Origin: Mangrovimonas sp. TPBH4
GTDB taxonomy: Bacteria; Bacteroidota; Bacteroidia; Flavobacteriales; Flavobacteriaceae
Reading direction: 5' to 3'
NCBI RefSeq assembly: GCF_001280505.1
Contig: NZ_LBIO01000044.1
Location: forward strand, 1-64,000
DNA length: 64,000 nucleotides
This document shows positions 1 through 9,221 of the stretch, piece by piece (positions within the stretch are counted from its first letter, which is position 1; each line of letters begins with the position of its first letter). The notes under the pieces were generated by a model, which was not told where the DNA came from, ran no database searches, and saw only the letters and a program-made list of their open reading frames with translations. Position numbers and translations under genes: made by a program.

Positions 1-34
1 AGCTTAACAACTACATATATATTATAATGAATTT

Positions 35-481
35 TTAAAAATCATCATAAGTATGCAATGACTTTAATGTTTCTTCATAAAACAAAATAGCCATAATTAA
101 ATTTGATTTATCTGAATAAGGTAAAATACGCTTTTGAAATTCAATGGTACTTTCAAAATAGTCTTTGGAAGCTTCAATATTATCTTCCAGTGCTTTTTTG
201 TTATCCTTCGTCTCCGGAATTCCCATAGATGCCATTGTAACACCTGGCTTGGTAGCGAAGGCAATATTTGGCAAGATTTTTACAATAACTTCAATACGCT
301 CTTTATAGAGCTCCAACAACTCTCCCTTTTGCATATGTTCCAATTGATCTCTGTCGTGATACTTTGCAATAGAGACCTTACCGCTAATAATGCTAGGAGA
401 TTCCTCTTTATTCTTTTGGGCAAAACCAATGCCCGTAACAAGTATAAAAACAATACTTAATAGGGTAAATTTAGTTTTCAT
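35..481 (-). CDS. Small secreted hypothetical protein
   Basis: This 148-residue protein is not recognised. Residues 1-21 form a clear Sec signal peptide: Lys at positions 2 and 4, a hydrophobic core, and cleavage expected after GFA before Gln22. The mature part is polar and probably helical, with no cysteines and no motif I can name, so a periplasmic or exported location is inferred. A good Bacteroidota promoter sits just upstream at 509-538. The next gene, the copper ATPase, lies 160 bp away in the same orientation, but the promoter between them argues for separate transcription. Function unknown. Confidence 0.75.
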   Translation of the reverse strand: MKTKFTLLSIVFILVTGIGFAQKNKEESPSIISGKVSIAKYHDRDQLEHMQKGELLELYKERIEVIVKILPNIAFATKPGVTMASMGIPETKDNKKALEDNIEASKDYFESTIEFQKRILPYSDKSNLIMAILFYEETLKSLHTYDDF

Positions 482-508
482 AGTTTAGATTTAAGGCGTT
501 AACTGTAG

Positions 509-538
509 CAAATTTATGCAATTAAACGTAAAAAACAA
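509..538 (-). promoter_or_regulatory. Bacteroidota-type promoter of the 148-aa secreted protein
   Basis: On the minus strand the sequence reads TTG (536-538), a 19-bp spacer, then TAAATTTG (509-516). This matches the Bacteroidota sigma-70 consensus TTTG-N~19-TAnnTTTG. It ends 28 bp before the start codon at 481. Confidence 0.6.
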
Positions 539-641
539 GCATTTCATCGATTTTTTTCGTAAAATTTACATAAATTTCATCTAGACACTAAATAATCTCC
601 ACGTTCCCATACTTTATTTACAATCAATAAAATACCATAAT

Positions 642-3143
642 TTAAACATGAACTTTACGCAACCTTAAGGCATTGCCTATTACAGATACCGAACTAAAAC
701 TCATGGCCAGAGCAGCCAACATAGGCGACAATAATACCCCGAAAAATGGATACAACACTCCTGCTGCAACAGGCACTCCAATGGTATTATAAATGAGTGC
801 GAAAAATAGATTTTGTTTGATGTTCTTCATTACGGCGTGACTAAGATTTTTAGCCTTAACAATACTCTGTAAATCTCCCTTTACCAAAGTAATCATGGCG
901 CTTTCAATAGCTACATCAGTACCTGTCCCCATAGCAATCCCTACATCACTTTTGGCCAATGCAGGAGCATCATTAATACCATCACCAGCCACAGCCACTA
1001 CTTTTCCTTCATTTTGTAAGCCTTCCACCTCCTTAAGCTTATCCTCTGGCATCAACCCAGCCTTAAAGTGAATACCACCAAGCTCCGAAGCCACAGCTTG
1101 AGCCGTCTTTTCATTATCCCCTGTAAGCATTAGAACGTCTACTCCCAAATCCTGAAGCTCCTTGATAGCTTTGGCACTAGTCTCCTTTATTTTATCCGCA
1201 ATAACGACATAGCCCTTCACTTTTTCATCCATTGCTAAAAAGGACACTGTTTTTCCCTGCTCCTGAAAAGTTTGAACTTCCTTTTGCATTTCACGGGAGA
1301 CCTCAGCCCCTATTTCCTTCATCAATTTTAAATTTCCCAAAACCACAGCTACTCCATTCACTATTCCCTGAACCCCTTTTCCTGTCAAGGATTCAAACTT
1401 ATAGACATCAAACACCTTTATATGTTGCTTCTTCGCATGGCTTACAATAGCGTCTGCCAAGGGGTGCCCACTATTGCTATTTAGGGAGGCTGCATATTGC
1501 ACCAACACGTCGTGGCCGTTACTTTCTTCACCAAAACCTACTATTTTCTCTACGGTAGGTTTTCCTTCAGTGATAGTTCCTGTTTTATCTATTATTAAGG
1601 TGTCTACCTTGTCCATGGTTTCCAATGCTTGGGCATTTTTTATGAGCACGCCATTTTGGGCACCTTTTCCCACTCCCACCATTACGGACATGGGTGTTGC
1701 CAATCCCAAAGCACAAGGACACGCAATGATCAAAACCGCAATAGCATTGATCAGGGCGTATACATAGGCTGGCTGTGGCCCCCAAACCACCCAAACTATA
1801 AAGGTGATGATTGATACCAAAACCACAATGGGAACAAAGTACGCAGAAATACGGTCAGCCAATTTTTGAATAGGCGCTCGACTCCTACTAGCCTCATTTA
1901 CCATTTGTACAATTTGAGACAAAAGTGTATCGCTCCCCACCTTTTCAGCTTTCATAATAAAGACTTGGTTCCCATTAATAGTCCCACTATTTACTTTATC
2001 TCCTTTTACTTTATTCACTGGGATGGGTTCTCCGGTTATCATGGATTCGTCTACAGCCGATTCTCCCTGTACAATTACCCCATCCACTGGAATTTTATCT
2101 CCGGGCTTCACCTTCAGTAAATCTCCAAGGACAATTTTATCAATGCTCACCTCTAGTTCTTCTCCATCCACAACTTTTATAGCCTTGTTAGGCGCTAATT
2201 TCAACAACTCCTTTACTGCCGAATTGGTTTTACTGTGAGCTTTTGCCTCCAATAATTGCCCTAGTAACACCAAAGTCAATATCACGGTAGTGGCTTCAAA
2301 ATACACATGCACCACTCCTGATGCTGTTTTGAACTGCTCTGGAAACATATTTGGCACTAACAAACCGGCCACACTAAACACCCAAGCTACACCTGCTCCT
2401 ATACCTATTAAGGTAAACATATTTAAGTTCCATGTTTTGATACTCCTATAAGCACGCTCAAAGAACATCCAAGCGGCATAAAACACGACAGGCAAGGACA
2501 GGGCAAACTGCCCCCAGTTCCAATATTTTTGATCCATTATATTATGTAAAGGATTATTATGCCACATATCGCTCATCGCTATCAAGAAAATAGGAAGTGT
2601 AAAGGCTACCGCCAACCAAAACTTTTTCAAAAGCTTTTTATAGGTCTGTTCTTCGGCAGACAGTTGTGGTTTCACAGGCACCAGATCCATTCCACAAATA
2701 GGACAATCACCCGCTTCATCTTTAAAAACTTCTGGGTGCATAGGGCATGTCCATTGCTGAGTTGCCACTGCAGACAAGTTTTGTTCTTCCACTAAATCCA
2801 TTCCACAAACAGGACAATCGCCAGGTTTGTCGTAGGTTTTATCGCCTTCACAATGCATGGGGCAATAAAACACTCCTGTCCCCTGTCCTTTGGGAAGCGT
2901 TTCATTTTTTGGCGGCTGTTCTTGTCTTTCGCCTGGCATATGGATACTATAACGTCCTCCGTCTGCCTTAAGAGCATCTTGAAAGGTTTCAATAGGAATA
3001 TGTGACGTCATTTCAATCGTGGCTTCAGCTGCTTCTAAATCAACTACAACCTTAGAAACATTTGGCACCTTGGACAAGGTGCCTTCCACATGCTTTCTGC
3101 AGCCATTGCAGGACATGCCATTTATGTGATAGGTATGAACCAT
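642..3143 (-). CDS. copA: Heavy-metal (copper-type) P1B ATPase with HMA and two CPMH metal-binding domains
   Basis: This 833-residue inner-membrane pump uses ATP to move a soft metal ion, most likely Cu(I), out of the cytoplasm. Residues 1-70 are an HMA domain with the metal site GMSCNGC. Two short heavy-metal-binding modules follow, each of the form CPMH...GDCP(V/I)CGMDL (about residues 92-118 and 131-156). The transport core then has the TGE actuator loop (MITGEP), the intramembrane CPC motif (IIACPCALG, near residue 474), the phosphorylation motif DKTGTITEG (near 517) and the hinge GDGINDAPAL. CPC plus the HMA site points to copper or silver rather than zinc or cadmium (family knowledge). 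It is monocistronic as far as seen; no CueR- or CsoR-like regulator is nearby. Confidence 0.93.
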   Translation of the reverse strand: MVHTYHINGMSCNGCRKHVEGTLSKVPNVSKVVVDLEAAEATIEMTSHIPIETFQDALKADGGRYSIHMPGERQEQPPKNETLPKGQGTGVFYCPMHCEGDKTYDKPGDCPVCGMDLVEEQNLSAVATQQWTCPMHPEVFKDEAGDCPICGMDLVPVKPQLSAEEQTYKKLLKKFWLAVAFTLPIFLIAMSDMWHNNPLHNIMDQKYWNWGQFALSLPVVFYAAWMFFERAYRSIKTWNLNMFTLIGIGAGVAWVFSVAGLLVPNMFPEQFKTASGVVHVYFEATTVILTLVLLGQLLEAKAHSKTNSAVKELLKLAPNKAIKVVDGEELEVSIDKIVLGDLLKVKPGDKIPVDGVIVQGESAVDESMITGEPIPVNKVKGDKVNSGTINGNQVFIMKAEKVGSDTLLSQIVQMVNEASRSRAPIQKLADRISAYFVPIVVLVSIITFIVWVVWGPQPAYVYALINAIAVLIIACPCALGLATPMSVMVGVGKGAQNGVLIKNAQALETMDKVDTLIIDKTGTITEGKPTVEKIVGFGEESNGHDVLVQYAASLNSNSGHPLADAIVSHAKKQHIKVFDVYKFESLTGKGVQGIVNGVAVVLGNLKLMKEIGAEVSREMQKEVQTFQEQGKTVSFLAMDEKVKGYVVIADKIKETSAKAIKELQDLGVDVLMLTGDNEKTAQAVASELGGIHFKAGLMPEDKLKEVEGLQNEGKVVAVAGDGINDAPALAKSDVGIAMGTGTDVAIESAMITLVKGDLQSIVKAKNLSHAVMKNIKQNLFFALIYNTIGVPVAAGVLYPFFGVLLSPMLAALAMSFSSVSVIGNALRLRKVHV

Positions 3144-3624
3144 ACTATATATATTATATTGAATATTGTTGAGAATTTCACGAAGGCAAGCTTCTAAAGA
3201 AAATTTCTAAATAGACCATAAAGGTACTATATCTTTTTGGGACCTTAGAAGATTTTCACACGCACATCACCTTATTCTTTTGCACTTCTCTGGCATCAAT
3301 TATTTCCATAGGATATACATAGGGTTGCTATGGGGATACTATATTAAAGAGAGCTCCTCTAAATTATTTTTAGACACCTTCAGAAAAAAAACCAAAACCA
3401 AGAAATCTTCTTCTATAAATAGCTACAAAAACACTGTTTTGGTCATGGCGACCATAAAAAAGGAAAAATTATTTTTCAAAATCGGTAAAAAGTTGTCAAC
3501 TATTACGTTTTCGTTAAATATTTCCTAAAGAAATCAAGAATAACATGATATATATCATAATATAAAATGGAATCCTACAATAGCTTTGATGTAACAAACG
3601 GAATTGTAACATAAACTTTGAATC
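3144..3624. other. 481-bp intergenic region between copA and the methylmalonyl-CoA operon
   Basis: This AT-rich spacer separates two divergent genes and should hold both promoters. I find no convincing gene: the only reading frame (3280-3528) is Lys/Ser-rich and has no recognisable features. The one clear structure is the 14-bp palindrome at 3545-3558. A TTTG at 3585-3588 and an imperfect -10-like string (AAACTTTG, 3613-3620) lie just before the epimerase start, but their spacing is too long for a standard promoter. I saw no cobalamin riboswitch signature. Confidence 0.5.
3545..3558. promoter_or_regulatory. 14-bp perfect palindrome upstream of the methylmalonyl-CoA operon
   Basis: ATGATATATATCAT reads identically on both strands and lies 66 bp upstream of the epimerase start codon. 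It is a candidate operator for a dimeric regulator. AT-only palindromes also arise by chance in AT-rich spacers, so confidence is low. Confidence 0.25.
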
Positions 3625-4032
3625 ATGGATATCTCACACATTGAGCATATTGGAATTGCTGTTGAAAACCTAGAAGAAGCCATAAAATATTATGAACAGG
3701 TTTTAGGAATGGAGTGCTATGCTATAGAAGAGGTTGTCGATCAAAAAGTGAAGACAGCCTTTTTTTTGGTCGGTGCTAGTCAAACCAAAATCGAATTATT
3801 AGAGAGTACTTCTCCCGATGGCCCCATTGGAAAATTTATCGCTAAAAAGGGACCGGGAATTCACCATATAGCCTTTGCCGTAAACGACGCTACCGAAGCC
3901 TTACAATTGGCAGGCGACAGAGGCGTACAATTAATAGACCAACAGTCGCGCAAAGGAGCAGAAGGTCTCAACATAGGCTTCCTGCATCCAAAATCTACCT
4001 TAGGAGTCCTAACCGAACTCTGTTCAAAATAA
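3625..4032 (+). CDS. mce: Methylmalonyl-CoA epimerase
   Basis: This 135-residue VOC-fold enzyme interconverts (R)- and (S)-methylmalonyl-CoA. That step is needed because the mutase and the decarboxylase use opposite stereoisomers. The expected metal and catalytic positions are present: His8 in IEHIGIAV, the GIHHIAF segment (His80/81), Glu131 near the C-terminus (TELCSK), and an acidic residue in KIELLE. Length is typical. It is the first gene of an eight-gene operon and is followed after 37 bp by the carboxyltransferase subunit. Start ATG at 3625; no Shine-Dalgarno, as is normal for this phylum. Confidence 0.95.
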   Translation: MDISHIEHIGIAVENLEEAIKYYEQVLGMECYAIEEVVDQKVKTAFFLVGASQTKIELLESTSPDGPIGKFIAKKGPGIHHIAFAVNDATEALQLAGDRGVQLIDQQSRKGAEGLNIGFLHPKSTLGVLTELCSK

Positions 4033-4069
4033 GTACCAAAAAAATCAGACGGTAACAAAAACATACCCC

Positions 4070-5629
4070 ATGGCAAATCAAGATAAAATTAATGAGCTCA
4101 TCGCCAAACGCGCTGAAGCTCGATTAGGAGGCGGAGAAAAACGCATCGACTCACAACACGCTAAAGGAAAACTAACCGCTCGCGAACGTATTGAAATCCT
4201 TTTGGATGAAGACAGTTTTGAAGAATTTGATATGTTCGTCACGCACAGAACCAAATCCTTTGGCCTGGACAAAGAGCGCTATCTATCGGATGGTGTGGTT
4301 ACCGGCCATGGTACTATAGATGGTCGTATCGTGTATGTGTTCTCCCAAGATTTTACGGTTTTTGGTGGATCCCTATCAGAAACCTATGCCCTAAAAATTT
4401 GTAAGATCATGGATATGGCCATGAAAATTGGAGTTCCCGTTATAGGACTGAATGATAGTGGTGGGGCCCGTATACAGGAAGGTGTACGCTCTCTGGCAGG
4501 TTATGCTGAAATTTTCCAAAGAAACATTATGGCCTCTGGAGTCATTCCCCAAATCTCATCCATCTTGGGGCCTTGCGCTGGAGGAGCCGTATACTCTCCT
4601 GCCCTCACCGATTTTACCATCATGACCGATCAAACCAGCTATATGTTCGTTACAGGACCTAAAGTAGTTAAATCGGTTACTGGTGAAGAGGTGACCACCG
4701 AGCAATTAGGAGGCGCCACTATCCATTCTACCAAATCTGGGGTATCTCACTTTTTAGCAGAAAATGATGAAGAAAACTTAATGTTGATAAGAAAGCTTTT
4801 AAGCTACCTACCTTCCAACAACCTTGAGGAGCCGCCAACAATTTCAACTTCCGATCCTATTGACAGATTAGACGATGAGCTAAATAGCATCATTCCAGAG
4901 AATCCAAATCAACCCTATGATATTCTGGATGTAATCTCAATTATTACCGACAATGGAGAATTTTTGGAAGTCCATTCCAATTACGCCAAAAACATTGTGG
5001 TAGGATTTGCTCGTTTTAATGGACATCCGGTTGGTATTGTTGCCAATCAACCTAAATTTTATGCCGGAGTTCTAGATTGTGAATCTTCTAGAAAAGCAGC
5101 GCGCTTTGTTCGTTTCTGCGATGGATTCAATATTCCATTGGTAACGTTGGTTGATGTTCCAGGATTCTTACCTGGAACAGGTCAAGAGTATGCCGGTATT
5201 ATTCTTCATGGAGCCAAACTGCTATTTGCTTACGGAGAAGCTACGGTACCTAAAGTAACCATTACTCTAAGAAAATCATATGGTGGAGCCCATGACGTAA
5301 TGAGCTGTAAACAACTACGAGGCGACTTGAATTATGCATGGCCAACAGCGGAAATTGCCGTAATGGGAGCTAAAGGAGCCGTTGAAGTATTGGAAGGTTC
5401 AAACATTAGAAAAATTACTGATGCCGATGAGAAATTAAACTACATCGAAGAAAAAGAGAATGAATACACCACCAAATTTGCCAATCCATACGTGGCTGCC
5501 AAATATGGTTTTATAGACGATGTAATCGAACCTAGAAATACGCGATTCCGAATTATCCGAGGTCTGGAATTGCTGGCCAACAAGAAAGAGGTGAATCCAC
5601 CTAAAAAACACTCTAATATCCCATTGTAA
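4070..5629 (+). CDS. mmdA: Methylmalonyl-CoA decarboxylase alpha subunit (carboxyltransferase)
   Basis: This 519-residue crotonase-fold carboxyltransferase moves the carboxyl group from (S)-methylmalonyl-CoA to the biotin of the carrier subunit. It has the two acyl-CoA carboxyltransferase halves, with the glycine-rich oxyanion loops [13 protein letters not shown] in the N-half and [13 protein letters not shown] just after it, and [16 protein letters not shown] in the C-half. Sequence alone cannot fully separate it from propionyl-CoA carboxylase beta. The operon settles the call: gamma, biotin-carrier and OadB-type membrane subunits follow, and no biotin carboxylase is present. The gap to the next gene is 2 bp, suggesting translational coupling. 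Confidence 0.93.
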   Translation: MANQDKINELIAKRAEARLGGGEKRIDSQHAKGKLTARERIEILLDEDSFEEFDMFVTHRTKSFGLDKERYLSDGVVTGHGTIDGRIVYVFSQDFTVFGGSLSETYALKICKIMDMAMKIGVPVIGLNDSGGARIQEGVRSLAGYAEIFQRNIMASGVIPQISSILGPCAGGAVYSPALTDFTIMTDQTSYMFVTGPKVVKSVTGEEVTTEQLGGATIHSTKSGVSHFLAENDEENLMLIRKLLSYLPSNNLEEPPTISTSDPIDRLDDELNSIIPENPNQPYDILDVISIITDNGEFLEVHSNYAKNIVVGFARFNGHPVGIVANQPKFYAGVLDCESSRKAARFVRFCDGFNIPLVTLVDVPGFLPGTGQEYAGIILHGAKLLFAYGEATVPKVTITLRKSYGGAHDVMSCKQLRGDLNYAWPTAEIAVMGAKGAVEVLEGSNIRKITDADEKLNYIEEKENEYTTKFANPYVAAKYGFIDDVIEPRNTRFRIIRGLELLANKKEVNPPKKHSNIPL

Positions 5630-5631
5630 TC

Positions 5632-6000
5632 ATGAATATACCACTATCCATAAGCAATATAGATGAAGGCTATGTCATCCTTTTAACGGGGTTGTTGATT
5701 GTATTTTCAGGCCTTCTTACCCTAACCTTGTTCTTTAAGTTCGGGCTGCCCCTACTCCTAAAATTTTACAATGGATTAAAACCAGGGAAACCAAAGAAAA
5801 AAAACAAAGAGAGCATAGTCAACAAAGACCTTGGCAATGCATTTACAGGTGAGGTTGCTGCCGCTATTTCCATGGGAATCCATCTCTACCTTGATGAACA
5901 ACATGATAACGAAAATGCCGTGTTAACCATTAAACAGGCACGTAAAATGTACTCCCCTTGGAGTTCTAAAATTTACGGAGCATACAATAATAGATTTTAA
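5632..6000 (+). CDS. OadG-type gamma/delta subunit of Na+-pumping decarboxylase
   Basis: This 122-residue small membrane subunit has one transmembrane helix (about residues 14-37) followed by a basic linker (KPGKPKKKNK) and a soluble tail. In oxaloacetate and methylmalonyl-CoA decarboxylases this kind of subunit tethers the carboxyltransferase to the membrane beta subunit (family knowledge). Sequence similarity in the family is low, so the call rests on size, topology and position directly between the alpha and biotin-carrier genes, 2 bp after mmdA. The C-terminal part (about 60-122) resembles the soluble tail often seen in Bacteroidota OadG proteins. Confidence 0.82.
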   Translation: MNIPLSISNIDEGYVILLTGLLIVFSGLLTLTLFFKFGLPLLLKFYNGLKPGKPKKKNKESIVNKDLGNAFTGEVAAAISMGIHLYLDEQHDNENAVLTIKQARKMYSPWSSKIYGAYNNRF

Positions 6001-6021
6001 GAATCACTAGACAGCTAAATC

Positions 6022-6447
6022 ATGAAAAATTTCACATTCAACATAAATAAAAACAGCTATAAGGTTAAAATTCTATCTCACGAGGATAATACCATAAACC
6101 TTGAAGTTAACGGGACTAGCTACTCGGTAGAACTAGAGCAGGAAATCAAAAAACAAAAAACGCCTGTTCTAGCCAGAAGATCCTCTTCTGCCAACACAGA
6201 AAAGCCCAAAGTGGTCAACCCTAGTTCTTCAAACAAGCGAGCTATTACTGCACCTATCCCTGGTGTAATCTTAGCTTTAAATGTACAAGTTGGAGATCAA
6301 GTAAAAGAAAACGATCAGCTATTGATATTGGAAGCCATGAAAATGGAAAATAGCATCGTTGCCAATAAGGCCGGGGTTGTAACTGCTATCCATGTGGCCG
6401 TTGGAAAACAAGTACTGCAAGGTGATGCTTTGATAGAAATAGAATAA
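6022..6447 (+). CDS. Biotin carboxyl carrier subunit of methylmalonyl-CoA decarboxylase
   Basis: This 141-residue protein carries the mobile biotin that takes CO2 from the carboxyltransferase to the membrane subunit. The C-terminal half (about 74-141) is a biotinyl-lipoyl domain with the biotinylation motif EAMKMEN; Lys107 is the biotinylated lysine. The N-terminal 45 residues form a small strand-rich domain, joined by a Ser/Lys/Pro linker. The PIPG segment and C-terminal GDALIEIE are typical of the family. It lies 21 bp after the gamma subunit. Biotinylation would need a BirA encoded elsewhere. Confidence 0.92.
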   Translation: MKNFTFNINKNSYKVKILSHEDNTINLEVNGTSYSVELEQEIKKQKTPVLARRSSSANTEKPKVVNPSSSNKRAITAPIPGVILALNVQVGDQVKENDQLLILEAMKMENSIVANKAGVVTAIHVAVGKQVLQGDALIEIE

Positions 6448-6514
6448 ACCAGCCATGTTTTCTTAGGAATTCACAAAGTAGCACAACTACTTAACAGGCC
6501 CAAAACTAAAGAAA

Positions 6515-7831
6515 ATGAAAAAATTAGCATTAATATTTGGAGTTATATCGATATTGCTTTTCATAAAACCAGTCCTAGGACTCACCACAAGCGCTACCAA
6601 TACAACCACCACAGAAATATCTACCACAACCACAACCAGTGAGGAAAATTTTATAACAGAAGCCTTTGATGGCATCAAGCAGTTTTACGCTTACACTGGT
6701 TTTGCCAATGCCCAATCGGGACATATCATCATGATTATTATAGGTATTGTATTTATATACCTAGGTATCAAATTTGATTATGAACCATTGTTGCTAATCC
6801 CAATAGGCACCGGGGTTATAATAGGAAATATCCCCTTCGTCGTAGGAAATCAAACCGGTATTTATGAAACCGGATCTGTACTTAATTACCTGTATTTTGG
6901 CGTCGTCAAGGGAATTTACCCGCCCTTGATATTCCTAGGAATTGGAGCCATGACCGATTTTTCTTCCCTGATTGCCAATCCAAAACTTATGTTATTGGGA
7001 GCCGCTGCCCAAATAGGGGTATTCGGAACTTTTTTAGGAGCCCTCTACCTTGGTTTTGCCCTTCCCGAGGCAGGTGCGATAGGAATTATTGGAGGTGCTG
7101 ATGGCCCTACGGCAATCTTCCTATCCTCCAAATTAGCCAATGGTATTAATATCCTGCCCGATGGCACCACGGTTAAAAACCTGATTGGTCCTATCGCCAT
7201 TGCCGCCTACTCTTATATGGCATTGGTACCAGTAATCCAACCGCCAATCATGAAGTTGTTGACTACCAAAAAGGAACGTCTCATCAAGATGAAACCTCCT
7301 AGAGCGGTATCCCAAAAGGAAAAAATGATCTTCCCTGTGGCCGCCTTATTATTGACAACGTTCATCTCCCCTAGTGCCCTACCACTTTTAGGTATGTTGT
7401 TCTTTGGTAACCTATTAAAAGAATCAGGACGTACCGAACGTTTGGCTGAAACCGCAAGAACCAAACTTATCGATATCGTAACCATTCTGTTAGGTGTAAC
7501 GGTGGGAGCTTCTACACAAGCAGACATCTTTATCACAAAAGACTCTATGCTCATCTTTGGATTGGGAGCTATTTCCTTCGTGATTGCTACTATGGGAGGG
7601 CTCTTGTTTGCGAAACTTATGAACGTATTCCTTAAGGGAGACGAAAAAATAAACCCACTAATTGGAGCTTCCGGTGTATCTGCAGTTCCAGATAGTGCGC
7701 GCGTGGTACATGCCGAAGGTCTAAAGGCAGACCCTACCAACTATTTGCTCATGCACGCTATGGCACCAAACGTTGCTGGTGTTATAGGATCGGCCATTGC
7801 AGCAGGTATTCTTTTGAGCTTTTTAGCTTAA
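6515..7831 (+). CDS. mmdB: Na+-translocating decarboxylase beta subunit (OadB/MmdB family)
   Basis: This 438-residue polytopic membrane protein decarboxylates carboxybiotin and couples this to Na+ export. It carries family signatures: GGADGPTAIF (its Asp corresponds to the essential Asp of OadB), PPIMKLLTTKKER, and GVSAVPDSARVVH. The N-terminus is unusual: a signal-like hydrophobic stretch (1-22), then a Thr-rich stretch (about 24-43) before the first conserved region. The underlying DNA is an ACC/ACA-rich low-complexity run near 6582-6640. It sits 67 bp after the carrier gene. The full alpha/gamma/carrier/beta set supports a Na+ pump. Confidence 0.93.
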   Translation: MKKLALIFGVISILLFIKPVLGLTTSATNTTTTEISTTTTTSEENFITEAFDGIKQFYAYTGFANAQSGHIIMIIIGIVFIYLGIKFDYEPLLLIPIGTGVIIGNIPFVVGNQTGIYETGSVLNYLYFGVVKGIYPPLIFLGIGAMTDFSSLIANPKLMLLGAAAQIGVFGTFLGALYLGFALPEAGAIGIIGGADGPTAIFLSSKLANGINILPDGTTVKNLIGPIAIAAYSYMALVPVIQPPIMKLLTTKKERLIKMKPPRAVSQKEKMIFPVAALLLTTFISPSALPLLGMLFFGNLLKESGRTERLAETARTKLIDIVTILLGVTVGASTQADIFITKDSMLIFGLGAISFVIATMGGLLFAKLMNVFLKGDEKINPLIGASGVSAVPDSARVVHAEGLKADPTNYLLMHAMAPNVAGVIGSAIAAGILLSFLA

Positions 7832-7876
7832 ACACTGATTAGTAAAATGAAAGCAACGAACTAAAATGATATTGTT

Positions 7877-9187
7877 ATGAGTTTATCAAATGTAATGAAT
7901 CCACCACAAGTGTCTAGCTTACCAAATTTAATGACTGCAGATGAAGCTGTAAAACTGGTAAAATCTGGAGACACCGTACTCATTCAAGGAGCTTCAGCTA
8001 CACCTCAGGCATTGGTTAAGGCTTTAGTGGCAAGAGGACCAGAACTTAAAGGCGTAGAAATTGTACACCTACATACAGAAGGCGAATGCGGCTATGTGTC
8101 GCCAGAGCTAAGAGATAACTTCCACACAAGTGCCTTTTTTATTGGGGGCAACATCCGTAAAAGCATTGGTGACACCGCAGATTACATCCCTATTTTTTTA
8201 AGTGATATCCCTAGCCTTTTTAGAGAAGGTTATATGGAACTGGATATCGTTTTGGTAAATGTTTCTCCACCAGACAAACACGGATTTTGTTCTTTGGGAG
8301 TCTCTGTAGATATTATTGTGTCTGCCATTGAAACAGGGAAAACCGTCATCGCACAAATCAACTCTAGAATGCCTCGTACCTTTGGAGATGGCATTGTACA
8401 CATCAGCAACTTTACAGCCTGTGTGGAAGTAGACGAACCTATCTACGAAATGCAATTGGCTCCGCCTACCAAAGAAGAAGCTACCATTGGAAAAAACATT
8501 GCAGAGATTATCGACGATGGTGCGACTTTACAAATGGGAATTGGAGGAATTCCAAACGCCGTATTATCGTATTTGACCAACCACAAAAACTTGGGAATCC
8601 ATACAGAAATGTTCTCCGATGGTATTGTAAGCTTAGTCGAAAAAGGCATTATTAATGGTTCTAATAAAAAACTAAATCCCTACAAAATAGTGTCTGGTTT
8701 TGCCATGGGAACCCAACGTCTTTATGACTTTATGGATGACAATGCCGAAATTGAAATGCGTGATATCGCCTATGTTAACGATACGGCCGTCATTCGTCAA
8801 AACCCAAAAGTGACCGCAATCAACTCGGCGATTGAAATAGATATTACAGGCCAAGTATGTGCCGATTCCATAGGAACCAGAATGTTCTCAGGTGTAGGAG
8901 GCCAAATGGACTTTATGCGTGGAGCTGCCCTATCCAAAGGAGGTAAACCTATCATTGCCATGACTTCAACCACTTTGAAAGGTGTGTCTAAAATTGCGCC
9001 TATTTTAAAACCAGGTGCCGGAGTTGTGACAACCAGAGCCCATGCTAGATATGTAGTTACCGAATTTGGGGTAGCCGAATTATTTGGCAAAACCTTGAAA
9101 AAACGTGCGGAAGCACTCAGAAACATTGCGCACCCAGACCATAGAGAAGAATTGGACAAAGCCATTTTTGAACGTTTCGGAAGATAA
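7877..9187 (+). CDS. Acetyl-CoA hydrolase/transferase family CoA-transferase (propionyl-CoA:succinate type inferred)
   Basis: This 436-residue enzyme moves CoA between carboxylic acids through a glutamyl-CoA intermediate. It has the MGIGGIPNAVLSYL glycine loop and, shortly after, HTEMFSDG, where the Glu is the likely catalytic residue. The C-terminal block HARYVVTEFGVAEL is typical. Length matches 4-hydroxybutyrate or butyryl-CoA:acetate transferases (about 430-450) better than Cat1-type succinyl transferases (over 500). Its substrate is inferred from position: between the decarboxylase, which makes propionyl-CoA, and the mutase, which needs succinyl-CoA. A transferase swapping CoA from propionyl-CoA to succinate would close the cycle. 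Acetate is an alternative acceptor. Confidence 0.88.
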   Translation: MSLSNVMNPPQVSSLPNLMTADEAVKLVKSGDTVLIQGASATPQALVKALVARGPELKGVEIVHLHTEGECGYVSPELRDNFHTSAFFIGGNIRKSIGDTADYIPIFLSDIPSLFREGYMELDIVLVNVSPPDKHGFCSLGVSVDIIVSAIETGKTVIAQINSRMPRTFGDGIVHISNFTACVEVDEPIYEMQLAPPTKEEATIGKNIAEIIDDGATLQMGIGGIPNAVLSYLTNHKNLGIHTEMFSDGIVSLVEKGIINGSNKKLNPYKIVSGFAMGTQRLYDFMDDNAEIEMRDIAYVNDTAVIRQNPKVTAINSAIEIDITGQVCADSIGTRMFSGVGGQMDFMRGAALSKGGKPIIAMTSTTLKGVSKIAPILKPGAGVVTTRAHARYVVTEFGVAELFGKTLKKRAEALRNIAHPDHREELDKAIFERFGR

Positions 9188-9221
9188 GCAAGACAGCAAA
9201 GTTCAACATAAAAACAAACGT

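Noticed and set aside
3280..3528. 82-residue reading frame in the copA-mce spacer
   Set aside because: Lys/Ser-rich and low-complexity, no domain or signal, and it occupies the region expected to hold two divergent promoters.
3613..3620. Promoter at the epimerase start (AAACTTTG with TTTG at 3585-3588)
   Set aside because: The spacing of 24 bp is too long, the first two -10 bases do not fit, and the transcript would be nearly leaderless.
3144..3624. Cobalamin riboswitch ahead of the B12-dependent operon
   Set aside because: I looked for the conserved B12-box region and found nothing convincing. A covariance-model search would decide.
4070..5629. Reading the carboxyltransferase as propionyl-CoA carboxylase beta
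   Set aside because: No biotin carboxylase is adjacent, whereas gamma, carrier and OadB-type membrane subunits are. The alternative cannot be fully excluded without the rest of the genome.
7213..7740. 175-residue antisense frame inside the Na+-pump beta gene
   Set aside because: It lies opposite a strongly supported gene and shows no domain of its own.
9105..9221. Upstream in-frame extension of mutA
   Set aside because: It would overlap the CoA-transferase gene by more than 80 bp, and the extra residues are unlike the mutase family. The ATG at 9222 gives the normal N-terminus.
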